Below, in pieces: positions 1-7,637 of a stretch of DNA of 64,000 bases. The translations under genes were made by a program, and so were the position numbers. This DNA is from Micromonospora orduensis (GTDB lineage Bacteria > Actinomycetota > Actinomycetes > Mycobacteriales > Micromonosporaceae). Under the pieces are notes generated by a model, which made no database searches, was not told where the DNA came from, and was given only the letters and a program-made list of their open reading frames with translations. Every line of letters begins with the position of its first letter. The stretch's first letter is position 1. Location: the NCBI RefSeq assembly GCF_006228125.1, contig NZ_VDFY01000138.1, forward strand, positions 31,093-95,092. The letters are read 5' to 3'.

Positions 1-10
1 CGGTACGACT

Positions 11-538
11 CTAGGCGATCTTCGCGGCGTCGTGGGCCCCGAGCGCGGCGGAGCAGCCGTCCGAATCGGACAGTGACTCGTCCAGGTACGTGCGCAGGCG
101 CAAGGCGTACGGGGCCTGCTCCTCGATCGACGCGTAACCGCGCCGAGGTGGGGAGGCGTATAGTTTGTCCCGGTCGTAGCGGGGGAAGACATGTTGGTGG
201 AAGTGCCACACGTCCTGGTGGCCGTCGGGTTCGTTGTGCTGCCGTGTCGAGGTGCCGGTGCAGCCGGGATACGTTGCCCGGATGGCTCGTGCGATGTGCT
301 GTGAAAGGTCGAAGACCGCGTGGCCGAGGGACCTGGGAAGGTCGTACAGATTCTCGTGATGCTCGTTGGGCACCACGAGGATGTGGCCGAGGTTCGTAGG
401 CCACATGCGTGGCGAGACAAAGGCAAACACGGCGGGGGTGCGCCAGACCAGAGTCGCCGGACTGGATAGATCGTTGTAACGCCCCCTCGTCAGGCCACAG
501 AAGGGGCAGTCGTAACCGGCCGGTTCGTGATTGTACAC
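11..538 (-). CDS. HIT (histidine triad) family nucleotide-binding protein
   Basis: The 175-residue product carries the histidine triad HFHQHVF near residue 115, preceded by DVW, the nucleotide-binding and catalytic loop of HIT hydrolases and transferases that act on the alpha-phosphate of nucleotides. An N-terminal CPFC pair resembles the zinc ligand seen in HINT/FHIT-like members. The start is GTG at 538 with almost no Shine-Dalgarno, but a TACCAT -10 element sits six bases upstream, so the message is probably leaderless. The gene is divergent from the metallophosphoesterase at 634 and stands at the edge of a group of nucleotide-handling genes. The substrate cannot be read from the sequence; a house-keeping role is equally possible. 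Confidence 0.88.
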   Translation of the reverse strand: MYNHEPAGYDCPFCGLTRGRYNDLSSPATLVWRTPAVFAFVSPRMWPTNLGHILVVPNEHHENLYDLPRSLGHAVFDLSQHIARAIRATYPGCTGTSTRQHNEPDGHQDVWHFHQHVFPRYDRDKLYASPPRRGYASIEEQAPYALRLRTYLDESLSDSDGCSAALGAHDAAKIA

Positions 539-544
539 CCTTTG

Positions 545-550
545 ATGGTA
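545..550 (-). promoter_or_regulatory. -10 element of a leaderless HIT transcript
   Basis: Read on the minus strand the bases are TACCAT, matching TANNNT, and lie exactly six nucleotides before the GTG start of the HIT gene. This is the spacing of actinobacterial leaderless promoters. No good -35 is visible. Confidence 0.45.
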
Positions 551-633
551 GCTGCCGAGACGTCAGGGTACCCGCCCCGCCGGTCGTCGGCGGTCCCTTT
601 ACGTCGACAAGCGACGATGGCAGGATATGCCGG

Positions 634-1377
634 GTGACGATCATCGCGCACATAAGCGACACCCACTTCGACGGCGGTGGGCGCGCATTGGCCCGCGCTC
701 GGCAGACTATGGCCTTTCTGCGCGGCTGCAACCTTGACGTGATTCTCGTGACAGGCGATCTCGCGGACCACGGCACTGTCGAGGAATATGACGAGGTGAA
801 AGCCGAGCTGGTGGCTGACATCCCCGTCCTGATGCTGCCCGGCAACCATGACGATCGGTCGGCGTACCGAAAGATATTGCTTGACGGCGATGGCGCGGCA
901 CCTATCAATCAGCTGAAGCGTGCCGGTGGTCTGCTGTTCGCTCTCTGTGACTCCACCATTCCTGGCGAGGACGAGGGCCTGCTCGCGCCGGAGACCCTCG
1001 ACTGGCTGGAAGGGGTTCTCGGCGCCGCCCAGGAGCCGGTCTTCGTCGCCCTCCACCACCATCCAATTCGACTGAACAACCCGCTCCTGGACGGCATCCG
1101 GCTCCGTAACCCCGAGGATCTGGCCGCGGTGCTCCAGGCATCGTCCACCCCGCGGGCGGTCTTCTGCGGACATGCCCATGCTGCCGCCGCAGGGACTTTC
1201 GCAGGGCTGCCGTTGATCGCGGCACCGGGCATATTCTCGACCACCCGCCTACCCTGGACCACGACCGACGAGCTGGCTTGGGCAAACACTTTCGACCGTG
1301 ATGATGTGCCCGGCGTGGTGTTCCACGTCGTTGAGGGCGGTGAATTGACAAGCCATTTTCGTAGCATCGGCAATTGA
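634..1377 (+). CDS. Class III cyclic-nucleotide phosphodiesterase-like metallophosphoesterase
   Basis: A 247-residue calcineurin-like phosphoesterase. All metal-binding blocks are visible in order: DTH near residue 9, GDLAD near 40, GNHDD near 71, a histidine run near 145 and GHAH near 182. This arrangement is typical of CpdA/Rv0805-type enzymes that hydrolyse cyclic nucleotides or other phosphodiesters in the cytoplasm. I chose the GTG at 634 because the family fold begins immediately after it (VTIIAHISDTHF); the longer open frame upstream overlaps the divergent HIT gene and is not conserved-looking. It is read in the same direction as the deaminase/phosphotransferase fusion 104 bases downstream. 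A role in trimming a nucleotide intermediate is inference from context. Confidence 0.85.
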   Translation: MTIIAHISDTHFDGGGRALARARQTMAFLRGCNLDVILVTGDLADHGTVEEYDEVKAELVADIPVLMLPGNHDDRSAYRKILLDGDGAAPINQLKRAGGLLFALCDSTIPGEDEGLLAPETLDWLEGVLGAAQEPVFVALHHHPIRLNNPLLDGIRLRNPEDLAAVLQASSTPRAVFCGHAHAAAAGTFAGLPLIAAPGIFSTTRLPWTTTDELAWANTFDRDDVPGVVFHVVEGGELTSHFRSIGN

Positions 1378-1397
1378 CCGCACCGCTGCGACGCGGA

Positions 1398-1409
1398 GGA
1401 CACCTGTCC
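1398..1409. promoter_or_regulatory. GGACA-CC-TGTCC palindrome upstream of the fusion gene
   Basis: Two perfect 5-base arms separated by two bases, followed by an AT-richer stretch (ATTATTCAGTA) 70 bases before the GTG start of the fusion gene. It could be an operator or part of a promoter; there is no independent support. Confidence 0.25.
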
Positions 1410-1481
1410 ATTATTCAGTAGCGTGCCGACCACCGCGAATCGTAGGAGTCGCACGTCGCGCTTCACCATGGGGGAACTGTC

Positions 1482-3965
1482 GTGATTCTGACCGGTAGCG
1501 AGATCGAGAAGGAATGGGCCCAGGGTCGTATCACCATCGAGCCGTTCACACCTGAGCAGGTGAATCCAAACAGTTACAACTTCAGGCTGGGCAAGACCTT
1601 GCGGGTCTACTCTGGCGAGACGCTGAGCCCTCGGACTCCAAATGAGTTCGTCGAAATCGAGATTCCGGACGACGGCTACGTACTCGAGCCGGGCAAGCTC
1701 TACCTTGCCCACACGATCGAGGTCCTCGGCAGCGACCACTACGCACCGACCTTCGCCGCCAGGTCATCCGTGGCGCGGCTCGGGATGTTCATCAACCTGT
1801 CCGCGAGCCTCGGCGACATCGGATACAAGGGGCAATGGACCCTGCAGCTCTACACGTTGAACCGGGTCCGTGTCTATACCGGCCTCAACATCGGCCAGAT
1901 GATGTGGTGGAAGCCCCAGGGGGACGTCGATCTCTACGAAGGAAAATATCAGGGCGCGACCGGGCCGCGGTCCAGCGACATCCACGTCGACTACGACAAA
2001 CAATTCGCGAGACAGCGTTTCCCGGGCCTGGGGGCGAGCGTATCCGTCGCCGACGTCGGTCCGAAGTTCGCCGCACTCGCGGCGAGCAGCCGTGAATTCT
2101 CCGTACCGCCAGCGTTCTGTATCGGCGCAGGCGAGTTCGCCGGCGCCCTCTCCGCCGAGCAGACCGCCGAGCTGACCGACGCGTTCGCCGACCTGCGCGC
2201 GACCGTCGGCGCGTTCTACACCGAATCGCTGGAGCGAATCCAGAGCATCGGCGCGCAGATTCGCTTCCCGCAGTCGGCGCACTCCCTGCTTCGGGCGCGA
2301 CTGAAGGAGATCTTCGGCGATCGGACTGACCTCCGCTTCGCCGTCAGATCGTCTGGACTGGACGAGGACGCGGACGCGAGCAGCCTCGCCGGCGTGCATC
2401 ACAGCGTGCTGAATGTGTGCTCCTTCGCCGGGATCGTCGCGGCCATCGAGCGGTGCTGGGCGTCCTACTACGACGCGCCGGCTGTCGCCGCGCGTCTGCG
2501 TGCGGACAACTATGACGTCACACCGAGGCTCGCCGTGATCGTTCAGTCCATGGTGCAGCCGGTCATCGCCGGTGTCGCGTTCACCGGACTGGAGGCGGCC
2601 GATCCGGAGCGGGTGGTCATCGAACACGTCGAGGGCCTCGCCGATCAGCTTGTCGCGGGCGTCGTCGCGCCGGTCCGAACCACGTCGGACGCGGTCGCGG
2701 CCACCCCCGACTCCCGGTTGGCAGAGGTGGTGGCGCTCGCACGAGCGTTGCGGGACAGGCGTGGCCACCACGTCGACGTCGAGTGGGCGGCCGACGACAG
2801 CGGCGTTCATCTGATCCAGGTGCGCCCGCTCACCGCGACCATCGATCGGCCGCGCGCCGCGGCCGAACCGGTGGGGCAGGCCGTCCCGATGTACGTCGAG
2901 GAGGTGCCGCCGACGTTCCATCTCGGTGACGTCGCGCGGGTGTACGCCAACTACGTCGCCAAGCGCAGCTCCGCCTACCGCCTGGCCGCCGCGAATGGCG
3001 CCGGCACCGGAGCGGCCTGGGTGATCCAGTTCAACGGGCGGGGCCTGCATGACGAGGCGACCGTCGCCGGGCTGCGGGACGTACTCCGAACGGGTGCCGC
3101 CCCCGAATGCGTGCTGGACCTCGGCGACCAACTCCGGCAGATCGTGCTGCCGAAGGAGGACGTGCTCGCGCGCCTGGCCGAACTGGCCGGGGCCCGGGCC
3201 AGCGACACCGAGTTGCGTGCGGTCATCATTCGCGACTATCTGCGGGGTGAGCTGGGGATGATCTCCCGCAACTCCGGTGCCGGCATCGTGGTGGAGTTCA
3301 CCGCCGATGGGCTCATGGCCCTCAACCGCGGCACCGCGGGTGGCGAGACGATCGTCGTCGCCGACCTGGAGCGGCCGTTCGACGATCCGGGCAACCTGAA
3401 CGCCGCTCCTGGAGCCGAACCGCTGCTTCCGCACCTGCACACCCTGGCGCGTCTGACCGGTGCGATGTCCGCCAAGCACGGCCCGGTCACGTTGGAGTGG
3501 GTTCTCAGCGCGGGGGAACCCTATTTCGTCGACTACTCCGTACGCGGTGCCGACGAGCTCGTGATGTCCTCGGAGGGCGCGGTGCTGATCTCGCCCGGCA
3601 CCGCGCACGGCACGCTGCTCCGACTGGAGGAGGATGAGCTGCTCAGCAGGATGTCGATCGGCCCCGCGATCAGCATCGAGGCCTCCACCAGCGAGGCGGC
3701 CCGGGATGGCATGGCCATGATCCTGGACAAGGTTCTGTCGCTACCAGAGCGCCCGATCATTCACGCGGCGCTACCGTACGCCGCCCTGTCGGTCCTCATC
3801 GGACACGTGGCCGGATTCGTCTTCGAGAAGGGATCCACTCTGGGTCACCTCCCCATCCTGCTGCGAGAGTCCGGTGTTCCCGCTGTCGCCGTACCCGGCT
3901 TCACCGCCGATGGTGAGGTCATCATCAGCGACGCCAGCGTGGTCACTGTCCAGCGGCTGCCCTGA
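1482..3965 (+). CDS. dCTP-deaminase-fold / PPDK-like phosphotransferase fusion protein
   Basis: An 827-residue fusion. Residues 1-180 match dCTP deaminase throughout (NSYNFRLG near 30, ARSSVARLG at 93-101, the DIGYKGQWTLQLY block), but the position of the catalytic glutamate is Gln122. Residues about 200-470 are a PPDK/PEP-synthase N-terminal ATP-binding domain (VRSSGLDEDADASSLAG near 288-304, VIVQSMV, DVEW...LIQVRPL). A middle segment carries a second VTLEWV-type motif. The C-terminus is a phosphohistidine swivelling domain with His789 in TLGHLPILLRESG. This domain order after residue 200 recalls rifampin phosphotransferase and PEP synthase, which pass phosphate from ATP through the swivelling histidine to a substrate. 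Start GTG has GGGGAA upstream. The 3' end overlaps the convergent ATP-grasp gene by 23 bases. The substrate is unknown; a nucleotide bound by the deaminase fold is an inference. Confidence 0.85.
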   Translation: MILTGSEIEKEWAQGRITIEPFTPEQVNPNSYNFRLGKTLRVYSGETLSPRTPNEFVEIEIPDDGYVLEPGKLYLAHTIEVLGSDHYAPTFAARSSVARLGMFINLSASLGDIGYKGQWTLQLYTLNRVRVYTGLNIGQMMWWKPQGDVDLYEGKYQGATGPRSSDIHVDYDKQFARQRFPGLGASVSVADVGPKFAALAASSREFSVPPAFCIGAGEFAGALSAEQTAELTDAFADLRATVGAFYTESLERIQSIGAQIRFPQSAHSLLRARLKEIFGDRTDLRFAVRSSGLDEDADASSLAGVHHSVLNVCSFAGIVAAIERCWASYYDAPAVAARLRADNYDVTPRLAVIVQSMVQPVIAGVAFTGLEAADPERVVIEHVEGLADQLVAGVVAPVRTTSDAVAATPDSRLAEVVALARALRDRRGHHVDVEWAADDSGVHLIQVRPLTATIDRPRAAAEPVGQAVPMYVEEVPPTFHLGDVARVYANYVAKRSSAYRLAAANGAGTGAAWVIQFNGRGLHDEATVAGLRDVLRTGAAPECVLDLGDQLRQIVLPKEDVLARLAELAGARASDTELRAVIIRDYLRGELGMISRNSGAGIVVEFTADGLMALNRGTAGGETIVVADLERPFDDPGNLNAAPGAEPLLPHLHTLARLTGAMSAKHGPVTLEWVLSAGEPYFVDYSVRGADELVMSSEGAVLISPGTAHGTLLRLEEDELLSRMSIGPAISIEASTSEAARDGMAMILDKVLSLPERPIIHAALPYAALSVLIGHVAGFVFEKGSTLGHLPILLRESGVPAVAVPGFTADGEVIISDASVVTVQRLP

Positions 3966-5142
3966 GGCGCTCGACTCTGGCCATGAAATCAGCCGGGCTG
4001 CCGCCACTCAGGATGAATCGGTGCGCGTAGTCCGTGCTGTGCAGGGGAAGGTGGTGGTTGCCGCCGGCAGCCGGGCGGTACTCGTACTCCGCGACGCCGA
4101 GCTCGCCACACTCCTGCGCGGTGAACTCGGTCGGCACGCGCCCATCGGGATAGATGCCGACCCGGCCCCACACCGTCTGGTCGCCCGCTGACGTCGGCGG
4201 GCGGGCGACCGTCGGTGGCAGGTCGGCCTCGATCCGAATCGCCGCCTCCCGGAGGTGCACACCGTACCGGCGCAGGACCATGCGATCGATGCCGCCCCCA
4301 CCGGGGCGCGCTGCGATCTCGCAGAACACCAGCCTGCCCTGCGGAGTGTGGAAGACCTCGAGATGGGTTACCCCCGACCCGAGCCCGAGGGCACCCACGA
4401 CCCGTTCGTGCATGTCGGCGATCCGCTGGGTCAGGTCCCCGTTCGGCAGTAGATAGCTGCCCGCCATCGCTCCGGGAGCGACGTTGCCCGGACGGGCATG
4501 GTATTGCCCGACACTTGTGTGAAGTACGCGCCCGTCCCGGACGATCCCATCGCAGTGGAGCATGTCTCCGTCGATGAACTCCTCGATCTCGTACTCGCCG
4601 GCCCGCGCGCCGATCCGACGCCAGACCTCGCGCGCCGTTGGCAGCGAGTCGACGACATGTGTCTGGTTCGACCCGACTCCGCAGCGCGGCTTGATGACAT
4701 GGCGGCCCCGGCTCCAGTCCACTGCCGCCAGGTCGCCGTCGTCGTCGAGAGCACGAAACTCCGGGACGGTCACACCATGAGCGTGAACCGCCCTCTTCAT
4801 CCGGACCTTGTCCCGGAACAGCAGCGCGGTGTCCAGTTGAAGGCCGGGCAGCCCGTGGGCGGTCCGTAGCCGGGCGGCCATGATGACCATCTTCTCGTGC
4901 AACGCGACGATGCCCCGAATCCCGTTCGCCCCGACGATCCAGTCGCAGGTCCGCTCCACCAGGTCGTCGTTGATGAAGTCGCACACGGTGGTATGGCGGA
5001 AGTCGCGGGAATTCACGCCCTCCACCAGCCATGGATTGGTCACCAGATGTGGCTCGATGTCGGCAAGTGGCAGCAGGCATCGTGCGCTGTCGAAGAGGGC
5101 GCGGTGAGGGTCCCGACTGATGATCAACAGCGGTTTCCTCAC
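3943..5142 (-). CDS. ATP-grasp ligase (amide-bond-forming type)
   Basis: A 399-residue ATP-grasp enzyme. An N-terminal pre-ATP-grasp Rossmann part is followed by the central lysine block (HVIKPRCGVGSNQTHVV near 150), an EEFIDGD block near 195, and the Mg-binding end (GRLVFCEIAARPGGGG near 270). Such enzymes activate a carboxylate as acyl phosphate and join it to an amine. A C-terminal extension of about 110 residues may bind the acceptor. The ATG overlaps the stop of the upstream ATP-grasp gene by four bases (ATGA), so the two are translationally coupled. It is the last gene of a three-gene minus-strand operon with the diiron oxygenase. The substrates cannot be deduced. Confidence 0.87.
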   Translation of the reverse strand: MRKPLLIISRDPHRALFDSARCLLPLADIEPHLVTNPWLVEGVNSRDFRHTTVCDFINDDLVERTCDWIVGANGIRGIVALHEKMVIMAARLRTAHGLPGLQLDTALLFRDKVRMKRAVHAHGVTVPEFRALDDDGDLAAVDWSRGRHVIKPRCGVGSNQTHVVDSLPTAREVWRRIGARAGEYEIEEFIDGDMLHCDGIVRDGRVLHTSVGQYHARPGNVAPGAMAGSYLLPNGDLTQRIADMHERVVGALGLGSGVTHLEVFHTPQGRLVFCEIAARPGGGGIDRMVLRRYGVHLREAAIRIEADLPPTVARPPTSAGDQTVWGRVGIYPDGRVPTEFTAQECGELGVAEYEYRPAAGGNHHLPLHSTDYAHRFILSGGSPADFMARVERLRAAAGQ

Positions 5143-6356
5143 CCTCGGGCTCCGGTCGGCCGGCAGACCACGTCGATGCCCGCAGCCAGCCTGCGCGCGG
5201 CCGCGAGGACCCGCGAAGGATCGGCTCCGGAAACACTCCCACTGCCCACGCGTGCGGACGAGCTCGTCAGTACGGCGACCTCATCGCCCGGTCTGACGAA
5301 CGACCGCACGTCCTCAACCGTCGCGTCCGCGAACTCCAGCCTCGGAAGTGCGACCGACTGCACCACACCCTCCGGCGCGGTGGCGAAGGCGATCGCGGCG
5401 GCAGCCGCGGCCGGACGATCCTGAGGACCGGGCCCGCCAAGACCGAGCGGCCACCCCATGCTCCAGCGCTGAAGGTCCGTCCCGGTCACGAGGCGAACGA
5501 GGTGCGGGATCCCGTCGCCGCCGATCCGGTTGTGTGACTCGATGACGCGGATCCCGCCGTCGATCAGCTTGAACTCGGTGTGAGCCGGCCCATCGACCAG
5601 CCCCACGACGTCAAGGAACTCGGTCAGCTGGTCCTGAATGACCGGTACCGCCGAGACGTCCAGCGAGGGTGCGGGCACCACGTGCGCCAGCTCGACGAAC
5701 GACGGGCCGGTGTGCTTTTCGACGAGCGCGACAATGCGGTGTACGCCGCCGACACTGAAGCTCTCGGCACTGTACTCCTGGCCCGGGAGATACTCCTCCA
5801 GCACCTGGCCGGAGGGATCGCCCTGCGCCAGCAGATCGGCGACGCTCTCGACGAGCACGACGCCCCGGCTGCCGGAACTCGCGCGGGGCTTGAGAATCGC
5901 CGGCCGTCCGCCCCAGCTGAGAAAGGTGTCGACAGCGTCCTCAAGGCTCGCCGGGACGGACGCCCGGACCGTGAGATGTGGGGCCTTGCTCTCCAGTAAC
6001 GCTCTCATCTTCGCCTTGTCCCGCAGCGTCTCCACCACCTCCAGCGGGGTGCCGGCGAGGCCGAGGCGCGCATTGGCGAGGGCCGCCGGGCCGAGTCCGT
6101 CCTCGCGTACGCTGACGACGGCGTCGGGCGCCAGCGGCCGGAGAACCTGCTCCAGGAAGCTCGGAAAGGATTCCGCGGTGTAGTCGACCGTGTAGTAGGT
6201 CGACCGTACGGAGCCCGGCTCGATGAACTGCTCGAGTGGACTCCCTGGTTTCTGGACGTGGATGAGTCGGCAGCCGAGGCGCCTCGCGACGGCGGCGATC
6301 TGCCCGCTGGCGCCGAGTACGACAAGTTGCCGGTCCTCAGAAGGAGGCTGCGACAT
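5139..6356 (-). CDS. Second ATP-grasp ligase
   Basis: A 405-residue ATP-grasp protein, sequence-divergent from its neighbour. The core shows AILKPRASSGSRGVVLV near residue 145, QVLEEYLPGQEYSAESF near 180 and the metal-binding IRVIESHNRIGGDG near 275; the last block is the form seen in D-alanine-ligase-like and carnosine-synthase-like peptide ligases. I start at the ATG at 6356 because GGGAG lies eight bases upstream; an in-frame ATG at 6371 would add MGARR. It sits between the AurF-like gene (52 bases upstream) and the other ATP-grasp gene. Two different ligases suggest two successive amide bonds, which is inference. Confidence 0.87.
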   Translation of the reverse strand: MSQPPSEDRQLVVLGASGQIAAVARRLGCRLIHVQKPGSPLEQFIEPGSVRSTYYTVDYTAESFPSFLEQVLRPLAPDAVVSVREDGLGPAALANARLGLAGTPLEVVETLRDKAKMRALLESKAPHLTVRASVPASLEDAVDTFLSWGGRPAILKPRASSGSRGVVLVESVADLLAQGDPSGQVLEEYLPGQEYSAESFSVGGVHRIVALVEKHTGPSFVELAHVVPAPSLDVSAVPVIQDQLTEFLDVVGLVDGPAHTEFKLIDGGIRVIESHNRIGGDGIPHLVRLVTGTDLQRWSMGWPLGLGGPGPQDRPAAAAAAIAFATAPEGVVQSVALPRLEFADATVEDVRSFVRPGDEVAVLTSSSARVGSGSVSGADPSRVLAAARRLAAGIDVVCRPTGARG

Positions 6357-6408
6357 ACGACGGGCTCCCATCGCGTACGGGTGGTCGACTGGCGTTGCTG
6401 GTGGGAGA

Positions 6409-7350
6409 TCAGAAATCCAGCAGCCCCGACTCCGCGAAGCCTTCCCGGGCTCCCGGCTGATCCAGCACCCCGTAGTCCTCGAGAATCCCGATGGTCCGCT
6501 CGGCCGCGGACCGGATGCCGGCTGTCACCGACTCCTGGTCGTACGACTCGGCAATGATCGACCGCGCGGCGGCCGGCGAGAACCCGATTTCCCTGAGTGC
6601 CGACGAGGCGGATCTCGTCGCCGGCTGCAACGACCTGATGATGAGGTCGGGCAGGAGGGCCGCGACCACCTGTCTGTCGCCGGGTTCGAGTTGGCCCCAC
6701 AGGCGGCCGAAGAAGTCGGCGAAGTAGACGTGGTGCCGCCCCTCGTCGATCGCGTGATCGCGGGCAATCTGCCGGACCAGTGACACGACGTTCGGATCCT
6801 TCGGGATATCGACGAGCAGCCCGGTTATGAGCGTCTCGAAGACAAAGACCTGGACCAGCTGGACAAGCCGCCGATGCCGCGGATGGTCTGCGCCGATCCG
6901 GTCGAGGTTGTCGAGGAAGGGCTGGAAATCATACGGCAGGGCCTCAATGCCGGAGCGTGTCTGGATCTGCTCGACGGCGTCAACGCTGTAGAGAGCGTGG
7001 TAGCTCTCGTCGACCAGAATCTTGTAGGCGTCCATGCGCACGCGGCTCGGCACCTCGATGCCGCAGTCCTGCTCGGCGATCAGTTTGGTTGCCCGGCAGA
7101 CGACCCCGACCTCGAACGCCTTCGTGAAGTTCAGCCATTGGTACAGGTGCTGGGCAAGGAGATATCGTTTGATCACTTCATCGGTCTCGGCAACGGCCGG
7201 GTGCGCCAGGTGGGTCACCAGGTGCCGGGGAAAGAAGTCCTTGAGGATGTCGTCGTCGGTAGAAACAACTCGACGCGGGCTTCCACGTACTCCCGACTTC
7301 TCATACCAGGATTCGAGAACTCTAGGATTGGCTTGACGCCATTCGATCAT
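6409..7350 (-). CDS. AurF-type diiron N-oxygenase
   Basis: A 313-residue all-helical diiron protein. The seven iron ligands of the AurF family are present with matching spacing: Glu80, Glu115 and His118 (DESYH), Glu172 (VFETL), His199, Glu203 and His206 (HAIDEGRHH). AurF-family enzymes oxidise amines to hydroxylamine, nitroso or nitro groups using O2. The ATG at 7350 is preferred because GGGGG lies nine bases upstream; an earlier ATG at 7383 adds 11 residues. It is the first gene of the minus-strand operon with two ATP-grasp ligases, so an N-oxygenated building block is likely joined by them. The amine substrate is not known. Confidence 0.88.
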   Translation of the reverse strand: MIEWRQANPRVLESWYEKSGVRGSPRRVVSTDDDILKDFFPRHLVTHLAHPAVAETDEVIKRYLLAQHLYQWLNFTKAFEVGVVCRATKLIAEQDCGIEVPSRVRMDAYKILVDESYHALYSVDAVEQIQTRSGIEALPYDFQPFLDNLDRIGADHPRHRRLVQLVQVFVFETLITGLLVDIPKDPNVVSLVRQIARDHAIDEGRHHVYFADFFGRLWGQLEPGDRQVVAALLPDLIIRSLQPATRSASSALREIGFSPAAARSIIAESYDQESVTAGIRSAAERTIGILEDYGVLDQPGAREGFAESGLLDF

Positions 7351-7637
7351 GATGAACGACCCCCGTCGATGACGATCGATCATGACACTCGGCGCCGTGC
7401 CATGTCAACCGACCACCGGGAAGCGGAACACACTGTGGACCTTCGGCGCCGAAAAGTGCCCCTGTCGAAAACGCCGCCGAGCAGGGATGATGCAAGATCG
7501 AGTTCACCCGTGAACCATCCGGGTCGGTGTGCGGGACCTTGCTCGGGACACACTCCACCGTGGTCGGTGTGTAGGCTGGCCCGCAGTTTGCGTCGGCGAG
7601 CACCGTGACCGGTCTTGCTGCACCACGGGGGGATGCG
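7351..7637. promoter_or_regulatory. Divergent promoter region between diiron oxygenase and CYTH genes
   Basis: This non-coding stretch must hold both promoters of the divergent operons. GGTCGGTGTG occurs twice, at 7522-7531 and 7562-7571, 40 bases apart. The second copy forms an inverted pair with CACAC just upstream (about 7549-7553) and abuts TAGGCT at 7572-7577, a possible -10 for the rightward operon. A further CACACTGTG lies near 7428. These repeats look like binding sites for a shared regulator, but no regulator gene is adjacent. Confidence 0.4.
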
